Assembly: GCA_947497675.1 (NCBI GenBank) | Contig: CANMHY010000084.1 | Coordinates: forward strand, 1-5,151 | DNA length: 5,151 nt | Direction of reading: 5' to 3' | DNA from: Alphaproteobacteria bacterium | GTDB taxonomy: Bacteria > Pseudomonadota > Alphaproteobacteria > 16-39-46 | In this document: one piece after another, positions 1-5,151 of the stretch | Position numbering within the stretch: the first letter of the stretch is position 1 | Layout of the letters: every line of letters begins with the position of its first letter | Position numbers and translations under genes: made by a program | Notes under the pieces: generated by a model | Told to the model about the DNA's origin: nothing | The model's input: only the letters and a program-made list of their open reading frames with translations | Databases searched by the model: none

Positions 1-81
1 GATATTTCGACGCTTCATCACTTAAAACGTGAAAAGCTTTTCTTGAAAGAAGAGATTATCAAACTCTCTTTTGCTTCTTAA
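1..81 (+). CDS. DUF465/YdcH-like small protein, C-terminal end (partial)
   Basis: The first reading frame is open from the window edge for 26 codons and stops at TAA (79-81). The visible tail contains LKREKLFLKEEIIKL, a charged helical segment. It resembles the usual ending of the DUF465/YdcH family, where a 'LKKEKLRLKDEI'-type helix closes a protein of roughly 60-80 residues. The family is small, cytoplasmic and of unknown function, and is common in Proteobacteria. The start and most of the gene lie outside the window. A strong rho-independent terminator about 50 bases past the stop fits the end of a transcription unit. The assignment rests on a short motif only, so another small coiled-coil protein is possible. 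Confidence 0.55.
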   Translation, partial: DISTLHHLKREKLFLKEEIIKLSFAS

Positions 82-134
82 TAAGTAATCTTTAGGCCCT
101 CTCCTTTGGAGGAATTCTCCCTCTCCTCCCACCT

Positions 135-169
135 GCCGCGGAATTTAAAAAATTCCGCGGCTTTTTTTT
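135..169 (+). terminator. Strong rho-independent terminator of the plus-strand unit
   Basis: A perfect 12-bp stem (135-146 pairing with 150-161, beginning GCCGCGGAATTT) has a 3-base A loop and is followed directly by eight T residues (162-169). It lies about 50 bases after the stop of the YdcH-like gene. Read on the minus strand the same hairpin is followed by purine-rich sequence without a T run, so it should end only plus-strand transcripts. The GC-rich lower stem stands out against the AT-rich surroundings. Confidence 0.93.
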
Positions 170-202
170 CAAAAAACGTTTAAAAATTCTCCTCATTGTC
201 CA

Positions 203-227
203 GACATGGTTTATTCCAAACCATGTC
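203..227 (-). terminator. Hairpin just after the methyltransferase stop (terminator or mRNA 3'-end stabiliser)
   Basis: GACATGGTTT (203-212) pairs perfectly with AAACCATGTC (218-227) around a 5-base loop. The hairpin begins 11 bases after the TGA of the minus-strand methyltransferase gene. No T run follows immediately on the minus strand; the nearest T-rich stretches come about 15-30 bases later. It is therefore not a canonical intrinsic terminator. It could be a weak terminator, a 3' stability hairpin or a transcription-collision barrier between the converging units. Confidence 0.5.
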
Positions 228-238
228 GAGAGAAGGCG

Positions 239-997
239 TCAAGCAGAAGCCCTAATTAAGAAAGAAAGCTGTTCACCTGCCTCAATGGAAGCTTTGAGAT
301 GAAGTTCCGATTGAATAAGTTTTTCACGCAAAGAAGAGGAAATCGTATGGGAGAATTTCTGTTTGTGCTCATCAGAATTAAGAAGAGAAATTATATTTTC
401 CACATATCTTAAATAAACAGCGCTTTCGTTTTTAAACTGAATGGTATGGAATCCGCACTCACTCAGAATCTGATCATAGGAAGATTGTGTTTCCTTAAAA
501 GACATATCCCCCAGAAAAAGACGTTCTTGCTTAGGGCCGGATGTTTCAGGCACAAGCCAATCTATCAAACAAAGAATGCCGGACGGTTTTAAAAGCCTAT
601 AGAGCTCCTTGAAAAGCGATTTTTTATCTGCAATATTTGTCAGAACACCTTTGCTATAGATGACATCGAATTCATTTGAAGAGAGGGGAATGCTCCCATC
701 ATCATTATATCCAACAAAATTCAGTATATTTTTAACCTCAACAGGCGCGTTACTCATGGAATACTCCGCCATCCAAGGGTGTATATCCAACCCAGTGACC
801 AAAGCGCCATATTTTTTGCTTAAATAATGAGCCATCCCTCCAATGCCAGACCCAATATCAAGTATTTTTTTACCCCTAAGATTGATCCCCTTAAACATTT
901 CTTCAACAGCTTCGTATCCACCAAGCGATATTAATCCAGGACCATACATTGCTTCACAAAGAGGGACATTTTTTAATGTGTATATTTCTTCACTCAT
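239..997 (-). CDS. Class I SAM-dependent methyltransferase, phosphoethanolamine-methyltransferase-like fold
   Basis: The 252-residue soluble protein has the class I Rossmann signatures: motif I ILDIGSGIGG at residues 45-54, the acidic end of strand 2 at D71 (GLDI), the motif IV region around EFDVIYS (109-115), and a LKPSG turn at 136-140 leading into the ILCLIDW strand. Compared by eye and from memory with Plasmodium phosphoethanolamine N-methyltransferase, the N-terminal lid aligns without a gap: Y6 matches catalytic Tyr19, and ISLGG matches ISSGG. Length is also similar (about 266 in the Plasmodium enzyme). However, the catalytic His132 position is N121 and the Asp128 position is G117. The phosphobase contacts Tyr160, Arg179 and Tyr181 appear as W147, D164 and S166. 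SAM binding looks intact, so it is probably an active methyltransferase with another, unknown substrate. The start is supported by an SD-like GGTGAG. It lies 19 bases downstream of the oxidoreductase stop, probably in one operon. Confidence 0.9.
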   Translation of the reverse strand: MSEEIYTLKNVPLCEAMYGPGLISLGGYEAVEEMFKGINLRGKKILDIGSGIGGMAHYLSKKYGALVTGLDIHPWMAEYSMSNAPVEVKNILNFVGYNDDGSIPLSSNEFDVIYSKGVLTNIADKKSLFKELYRLLKPSGILCLIDWLVPETSGPKQERLFLGDMSFKETQSSYDQILSECGFHTIQFKNESAVYLRYVENIISLLNSDEHKQKFSHTISSSLREKLIQSELHLKASIEAGEQLSFLIRASA

Positions 998-1002
998 GAT
1001 CT

Positions 1003-1008
1003 CTCACC
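1003..1008 (-). promoter_or_regulatory. Ribosome binding site of the methyltransferase
   Basis: GGTGAG on the minus strand lies 5 bases before the ATG at 997-995, inside the 19-base gap between the two genes. It supports this start and independent translation initiation of the second gene of a shared message. Confidence 0.55.
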
Positions 1009-1016
1009 ATCGTTCT

Positions 1017-4000
1017 TCAGAGTCTTCCTTTTTCATATTCTATCCATTGACGTGTAAGATTTTCAGCCAAATGATTTTGATTTAATCTATCCTTTAAACA
1101 GGAAAAATCCACTGTATTTAAATTTTGATCTTGGGCTGAACATGAAAATACGATGGTCTCTAGCCCTGTTTCAGGATCTTTATGAGATACAATACATTGG
1201 GCACAAATCCCTTTCATCATACATTGCATGGGAGCATTAATACTTGCATAAGCCTTGTGAGAAGATGAAAGATATGGCTTTAAAGACTGCTGACGTGTAA
1301 TTTCTACGGCTTCCATCATGCTTTGAGATCCAATAGCCAGCACATGTTGAATATCTTTCAAGGAAATGGAAGTTTCTCCTAACTTTCCTTGGGCATAGGC
1401 AAGAAGACCTTCGGTGACAGAACCCTGATAAATAAAATCCTGTGGACGCTTTGAAAAGTTCTTATCCGTTAAATTTTCTTCAATACACCAAAGAATACAA
1501 TCTGCAGCATCTTCAATTTTATCTATCTTAAATCGATCTTGAAGTTTTTTGTAACCTGCAACATAGAGCACACGTGATCCATTTTCCCGCATTGCTTTTC
1601 CAACGGAAAATAGGACAGCATTTCCAAGACCTCCCCCAATTAAAAGAACTGTTTGAGAAATTGGTATTTCTGTAGGCATTCCCGTGGGCCCCATCAATGC
1701 CACACGTTCACCCACCTTTAAAGATGAACAAAGATCCGTAGAGGCGCCCATCTGCAGAACAATAAGGGACAAAATCCCGGAATCTGGATCCACTTCAGCC
1801 CCTGTTAAGGCAATCCCTTCCATACCAAAACGCGTTCGGGCTGTTTGAGGTGCGTTGCTTTCAAATTGTTGAAAACGGAAAAACTGTCCTGGTCTGAAGG
1901 CACGCGCCGCATAGACTGATTTTACGGTAATCTCTAAAATTTTAGGAGCAATTTCAGAGAGTTTTATCACCTTCGCTTCAAAAAAATCCATCATTTTTTT
2001 TGAAAACACTTCATAAGGCAGGGGACAGAGGGGCAAGGATTTTTTCAAAATTTGACTAAGAACAGGCCATCCTTCTTTGGCAGAAGCCATAGCTTTTACA
2101 ACGCTGCCAGAAAATAAGGGGTTCACTTCTCCAAAAAAACTAACATTAGAGGCGTCTTTTAATACATTTTCGGGTGAGTTCGTCCCTGTACCATAGGCAA
2201 CCACAATAGATTTAGCTTCAATCTCTATCGTTTCTTTATTATCTCTCTGCAGCTTAATTCCTGAAATCCACCCATTTTCATCTTTTTCCATGGATACAAG
2301 ACTTACATTTTCGAGAAATCCAATCCCTTCTTCCAATGCAGATTTAAGTTCTTCAGGATTACGTCTATAGGCAGGAGATTCTTGAAAAGATTTTCTATAC
2401 GCAATTAAAACGCCTCCCCATTTTTGGATCAGCTCTGTAAATTGTGGCTCACGTTTGTCTTTGAAAGCAAGCCTCCGCTCTTCACGCAAACATCTGCCAT
2501 GATACAAAAATTCTTGCCCAATCTCTTTGTCCTCTTGTGACCATAGAGACTGAACGGACTCTTGTCCCTTATGGACAACAAGAGCTTCATATCGTTCAAG
2601 GAACTTTTCGACTTGGCTACAATAATAAGCCTGGGCCTCCGTTGCCGTATCCACGGCCGTAAGGCCACCTCCCAAAACAATGATGGGAAGACGGATCACT
2701 AAATTTGCCAGTGATTTTTCTCCAAATGCCCCTCCCAGTTGAAGATTCATCAAAAAATCTGAGGCATAACGAACGCCCTTAGCAAGACCATGATTTAGAG
2801 ATAAAAGATGAGGAGGTCCTGCGCCCACACAAAGAGCAACATGATCAAATCCCAGGGTCTTTGAAAAATTTTCATTGAATACCCCCCCAAATCGTGTGTT
2901 TCCCAAAAGGGTAAAATTAGGCTTTCTGCGTTCAAGCAACACTCTAATAATTGTCAAAAAATTCTTATTCCATCTTGACGTAATGCCATATTCCATTACC
3001 CCACCAAATCCTCCAATCACGCGATCAGACAAGTCCTGAAATATAGCGTCCGTATTTTTGATCAAATTAAAGTTTAATTTTTCGAGCTCACCCACTAAAG
3101 AAGTCGGCAATGGTTCAATTTTTAATCCATCACAGGCAACAACGGCATGACCTGCATTCAAAAGATAATGGGCAAGCGTAAATCCTGCAGGTCCCATACC
3201 CACCACCAAAATCTTATATCCCGTTTGAGGGCTTGGAAGAGGATATCTTATATTTAAAGGATTCCAACGCGTTAAAAGACTATAAATTTCAAACCCAAAG
3301 GGAAGCTCCAAAACACTTTTTAAAATTTGAGTTTCAATGGCAGGGACATCGACGGGGTCTTGTTTTTGATAAATGCAAGATTGTTTGCAATCATTACAGA
3401 TGCGCCAACCTGTGGCAGCCGTCATTGGGTTATCAATACAAATAACCGCTAATGCTCCCAGCATATGCCCCTGAGTCACAAGGGTATTCATTTCCGAAAT
3501 TTTTTGTTTTAAGGGACATCCCTTAAGTTCAATTCCTAAAGCATTTTTTACAAACCCCTCTCCTGTTTTCGTGCAAAGACCTTTTGAACAAGAATCTTTT
3601 CCCTGAGGACCGCACAAAATACAATAATGAGCCTCTTTCAAGATCACATCCAAGGGGCGTCCGGGGTCCGTTAAATTAAATCCATCGCGCCGTTTGATAT
3701 GAGGGGGAGAAGCTCTCCTCTCACCCCATTCTCCTTTGATGGTGTCAACCAGATTCTGAAAATCTAATTTATGAGGAATCGAGAACAGGACCCGACCAGA
3801 AGAAAGCAATTTTCCTTCAGGAGTTAACACACGCCAAGCCGCATATTGCTTGGAAATTTTAAGAGGATATTCATTGTCCTCAGGCTTCTTTAACCAAAGA
3901 AGAACTTCATAGGCAAACGCTAAGGGATCAAAGGACTTACTTCCCATCAACGTCAGAATTTCTTGTTCAAGTTTCTTTCCATCAAAAGCTATGACATCTT

Positions 4001-4322
4001 CAAAGGAAAATTCTTTAAGGGCAATGCGCTGAACAAAAAGCCTTCTACAAAGATAGAGGGGAGCAAGCTCTGAAATACTTTTTTGCAGAAGAAAAACTTC
4101 TTTTTCAATCTCAAAGAACTGCGCCATAAAACTTTCAAGTATTGGGGCAAGCTCAAGAAGAAATGCGCTTTCATCTTTAGGAGGGCATTCTCTGGCCTTC
4201 AAATATAAATCATGAAGAAGAGATGATTCTTCCTCTAAAAAAATTAAAAAAGCATCGTCAATCTGCTCTATTCCTGGCAGCGTATACAAAAGATAAGGAG
4301 AGAGAGAGAAATTTTTTTTCAT
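1017..4322 (-). CDS. Nfn-like fusion: GltD-type FAD/[4Fe-4S] NADPH oxidoreductase joined to PyrK-type FAD/[2Fe-2S] NAD(P)H reductase
   Basis: This is a 1101-residue cytoplasmic flavoprotein with no signal peptide or membrane segment. Residues 1 to about 225 form a helical domain I cannot assign. Residues 230-330 are a GltD/Fer4_20-type iron-sulfur domain with cysteines C234, C237, C245, C250, C269, C309, C312 and C316, enough for two [4Fe-4S] clusters. An FAD Rossmann motif GMGPAG (375-380) and an NADPH-type motif GGGLTAVDTA (551-560) follow, with a charged helical insert near 563-665. The C-terminal third is ferredoxin-NADP reductase/PyrK-like: RPGQFFR (810-816) for flavin, LIGGGLGNA (894-902) for nucleotide, and C1034, C1040, C1043 and C1061 for a [2Fe-2S] cluster. 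This cofactor set is that of NfnB plus NfnA, the NADH-dependent ferredoxin:NADP oxidoreductase, in one chain. I recall homologues of about this architecture in many Alphaproteobacteria, annotated only as FAD-dependent oxidoreductase. The reaction is therefore inferred, and glutamate synthase or dihydroorotate activity is not implied. The ATG lacks a good Shine-Dalgarno. The next Met (residue 66) would cut the N-terminal domain, so the long start is kept. Confidence 0.9.
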   Translation of the reverse strand: MKKNFSLSPYLLYTLPGIEQIDDAFLIFLEEESSLLHDLYLKARECPPKDESAFLLELAPILESFMAQFFEIEKEVFLLQKSISELAPLYLCRRLFVQRIALKEFSFEDVIAFDGKKLEQEILTLMGSKSFDPLAFAYEVLLWLKKPEDNEYPLKISKQYAAWRVLTPEGKLLSSGRVLFSIPHKLDFQNLVDTIKGEWGERRASPPHIKRRDGFNLTDPGRPLDVILKEAHYCILCGPQGKDSCSKGLCTKTGEGFVKNALGIELKGCPLKQKISEMNTLVTQGHMLGALAVICIDNPMTAATGWRICNDCKQSCIYQKQDPVDVPAIETQILKSVLELPFGFEIYSLLTRWNPLNIRYPLPSPQTGYKILVVGMGPAGFTLAHYLLNAGHAVVACDGLKIEPLPTSLVGELEKLNFNLIKNTDAIFQDLSDRVIGGFGGVMEYGITSRWNKNFLTIIRVLLERRKPNFTLLGNTRFGGVFNENFSKTLGFDHVALCVGAGPPHLLSLNHGLAKGVRYASDFLMNLQLGGAFGEKSLANLVIRLPIIVLGGGLTAVDTATEAQAYYCSQVEKFLERYEALVVHKGQESVQSLWSQEDKEIGQEFLYHGRCLREERRLAFKDKREPQFTELIQKWGGVLIAYRKSFQESPAYRRNPEELKSALEEGIGFLENVSLVSMEKDENGWISGIKLQRDNKETIEIEAKSIVVAYGTGTNSPENVLKDASNVSFFGEVNPLFSGSVVKAMASAKEGWPVLSQILKKSLPLCPLPYEVFSKKMMDFFEAKVIKLSEIAPKILEITVKSVYAARAFRPGQFFRFQQFESNAPQTARTRFGMEGIALTGAEVDPDSGILSLIVLQMGASTDLCSSLKVGERVALMGPTGMPTEIPISQTVLLIGGGLGNAVLFSVGKAMRENGSRVLYVAGYKKLQDRFKIDKIEDAADCILWCIEENLTDKNFSKRPQDFIYQGSVTEGLLAYAQGKLGETSISLKDIQHVLAIGSQSMMEAVEITRQQSLKPYLSSSHKAYASINAPMQCMMKGICAQCIVSHKDPETGLETIVFSCSAQDQNLNTVDFSCLKDRLNQNHLAENLTRQWIEYEKGRL

Positions 4323-4342
4323 CTGTTATTTATGGGAAATGA

Positions 4343-4388
4343 TGGTGCCGCCGGCGAAGATCGAACGCGCGACCTCACCCTTACTAAG
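4343..4388 (-). pseudogene. Partial tRNA-Thr copy (anticodon loop to CCA), decayed duplicate or attachment-site relic
   Basis: These 46 bases match the 3' part of the intact tRNA-Thr at 4673-4718 at 42 of 46 positions, from the CCA end through the T arm to the anticodon loop. Similarity then falls away and no D arm or 5' acceptor strand is present, so this cannot fold as a tRNA. The loop reads AGT instead of GGT. The copy lies in the same orientation, 330 bases downstream of the intact gene and only 20 bases before the oxidoreductase start codon. Duplication of a tRNA 3' end is typical of integrase-mediated insertion. A decayed tandem duplicate is the other explanation. Confidence 0.85.
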
Positions 4389-4672
4389 AACGATTAATAC
4401 ATATACCTTAATTTCTCCATCAATATCAAACATTCTCTAAATATTTAGACACTTTTTTATTTTTTATTCTTTATTCAATCAGGATTCATTTTTCTTTTTA
4501 AAGAAGAGGAAATGGTCTTGCAGTTTCTTTTTTTTGAAGTTTTTATATATTTAAAATGACGAAAAATATAATTATAAAAATATAATGACCCTCTCTAATT
4601 TATGTGAGAACCTCCCTCAAAAGAAAAAAATTCCTACTAAAAACAGAGACTCCATGATTTTTCTATCTTTCA
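4389..4672. other. AT-rich spacer between the tRNA-Thr fragment and the intact tRNA-Thr, no gene seen
   Basis: No coding region is supported on either strand. The stretch is strongly AT-rich, with several A/T runs. A 14-bp perfect palindrome, TCTAAATATTTAGA, lies at 4436-4449. An AT-only hairpin (4571-4576 with 4581-4586) is followed on the minus strand by a T-rich run and might act as a weak terminator after the tRNA. If the flanking tRNA repeats are attachment sites, this would be what remains of the insert. I see no integrase or phage-like remnant in it. Confidence 0.5.
4400..4429 (-). promoter_or_regulatory. Candidate sigma-70-type promoter for the oxidoreductase-methyltransferase unit
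   Basis: On the minus strand, TTGATA (4429-4424) is followed after 18 bases by TATATG (4405-4400), a fair -35 and a mediocre -10. Transcription would start near 4393, placing the tRNA-like fragment in a leader of about 70 bases. In such AT-rich DNA chance matches are frequent, and read-through from the tRNA-Thr promoter is an alternative. Confidence 0.2.
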
Positions 4673-4747
4673 TGGTGCCGCCGGCGAGGATCGAACTTGC
4701 GACCTCACCCTTACCAAGGGTGCGCTCTACCACTGAGCTACGGCGGC
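4673..4747 (-). tRNA. tRNA-Thr (anticodon GGT)
   Basis: The minus strand folds as a full cloverleaf of 75 bases with encoded CCA. The acceptor stem GCCGCCG/CGGCGGC is perfectly paired, the D arm is TAGCTCAG..GAGC, and the anticodon stem CACCC/GGGTG carries the loop TTGGTAA, giving anticodon GGT. The T loop is TTCGATC. G1-C72, C2-G71 and discriminator A73 fit threonine tRNAs. The T stem (GCAAG with CTCGC) has one A-C mismatch in the middle, which is unusual for a functional tRNA but not disabling. It decodes ACC/ACU and lies upstream of, and in the same direction as, the oxidoreductase gene. Confidence 0.96.
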
Positions 4748-4858
4748 CAATAAAGCCTAATTGACACGGAGGCACAATGCCATACCGCAGAAAAAGATGC
4801 AAGACGGGAGTTGAAAAAACAAGAAAGCTTCAGATTAATTTTTTACACCCAAATGAAA

Positions 4859-5151
4859 TCAGACAGGGGATTTTATGATCTGAAAAGAATCATTGATGCG
4901 ATCAATCATTTTTAGAGAAATTTGAGGCCAAGTCGTCTCAAAAAATTCTAAAATGGCTTTCCTAAACTCCTGAGCAGTTTTAAAAAATCGGTTATTTCTG
5001 ACAAATTCATTCATAACTTTCCATAATCGCTCAATCGGATTTAGATTAGGGCTATAGGGTGGTAGATAATGGAGGATAATGCCTGCTTTCAAAGCCGCTT
5101 GTTTCGTAGCTTTACTCGTATTATAGGGTACTGTAACGTTCTTTCTGTACT
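4859..5151 (-). CDS. IS630-family transposase, C-terminal part (5' end outside window)
   Basis: The frame is open from the window edge to TGA at 4861-4859, giving 96 visible residues. It contains LPPYSPNLNPIERLWK, the signature of the DDE_3 domain of IS630 transposases, whose Glu (codon 5032-5030) is the third catalytic residue. The following stretch VMNEFVRNNRFF...FFETTWPQI is the usual C-terminal helical end. Upstream of the PYNTS segment, where relatives as I recall them have the second catalytic Asp (an LDxG-type motif), this copy reads NVTV with no Asp in any frame. This suggests a degenerate copy or a break near the window edge. A TTG at 5092-5090 could be read as a start but is internal to the domain, so the gene continues beyond the window. 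Confidence 0.85.
   Translation of the reverse strand, partial: YRKNVTVPYNTSKATKQAALKAGIILHYLPPYSPNLNPIERLWKVMNEFVRNNRFFKTAQEFRKAILEFFETTWPQISLKMIDRINDSFQIIKSPV
4859..5151 (-). mobile_element. IS630-type insertion sequence, one end only; outer border not determined
   Basis: The transposase C-terminus marks an insertion sequence whose transposase-3' end should lie between the stop codon (4859) and the tRNA-Thr (4747). The other terminal repeat is outside the window, so the inverted repeat and TA target duplication expected for IS630 cannot be placed. The coordinates cover only the coding part. The tRNA gene itself is not interrupted. Confidence 0.7.

Noticed and set aside
843..1085. Plus-strand 80-codon frame opposite the methyltransferase start and oxidoreductase end
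   Set aside because: It is antisense to two well-supported genes, has no recognisable domain, and is of a length expected by chance.
2429..2680. Minus-strand 83-codon frame inside the oxidoreductase gene
   Set aside because: It is an out-of-frame shadow of the NADPH-motif region with low-complexity basic composition and no family resemblance.
3233..3445. Plus-strand 70-codon frame antisense to the iron-sulfur domain
   Set aside because: It is antisense to strongly conserved coding sequence, with no motif.
3989..4174. Minus-strand 61-codon frame in the N-terminal domain of the oxidoreductase
   Set aside because: It is an overlapping out-of-frame shadow rich in F, L and K, as expected from AT-rich DNA.
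4436..4449. 14-bp palindrome TCTAAATATTTAGA as an operator
   Set aside because: It is made almost only of A and T in a very AT-rich stretch. No second copy or clear promoter overlap supports a regulator site.
4762..4767. Perfect plus-strand TTGACA as a -35 box
   Set aside because: No -10-like hexamer occurs at a suitable distance, and no plus-strand gene follows.
4747..4775. TTGTGC/TTTATT as a minus-strand promoter for tRNA-Thr
   Set aside because: The -10-like hexamer would end one base before the tRNA 5' end, so transcription would start inside the tRNA.
4617..4802. Minus-strand 61-codon frame across the tRNA-Thr gene
   Set aside because: It contains the RRSSVVERTLGKGEVASSIL-type translation that arises whenever a tRNA gene is read as protein. 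The tRNA explains the sequence.

Overview
The window looks like chromosomal DNA of an AT-rich alphaproteobacterium, possibly a host-associated or intracellular one. Three things suggest this. The tRNA-Thr(GGT) has an alphaproteobacterial-type sequence with encoded CCA. The very long flavin/iron-sulfur oxidoreductase belongs to a fusion family I know mainly from Alphaproteobacteria. There is also an IS630-type transposase with the long spacers and decaying copies common in AT-rich endosymbiont-like genomes. Genus-level placement (for example Holosporales) is a guess.

Layout, left to right. Positions 1-81 hold the 3' end of a plus-strand gene for a small DUF465/YdcH-like protein, followed by a strong rho-independent terminator (135-169). 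A perfect 10-bp hairpin (203-227) follows for the converging minus-strand unit. That unit reads right to left. It has a 1101-residue protein (4322-1017) joining a GltD/NfnB-like half to a PyrK/NfnA-like half, then, 19 bases later, a 252-residue SAM-dependent methyltransferase (997-239). The methyltransferase resembles phosphoethanolamine N-methyltransferases but lacks most of their substrate-binding residues.

Upstream of the oxidoreductase is a 350-base stretch with no complete gene. It begins with a diverged copy of the 3' part of tRNA-Thr (4343-4388) and continues as AT-rich spacer up to the intact tRNA-Thr gene (4673-4747, minus). The arrangement of intact tRNA, short spacer and partial 3' copy is what an old tRNA-targeted integration or a decayed tandem tRNA duplication leaves behind. 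Beyond the tRNA, the C-terminal part of an IS630-family transposase (5151-4859, minus) runs off the window.

Working together: the two minus-strand genes are probably co-transcribed, but I see no obvious metabolic link between a flavin-based NAD(P)H electron-transfer protein and a small-molecule methyltransferase. No CRISPR array, toxin-antitoxin pair or complete mobile element is visible. The most interesting points are the Nfn-like fusion with its unassigned N-terminal domain, the methyltransferase with a replaced active site, and the tRNA 3'-end duplication lying directly in front of the oxidoreductase start.
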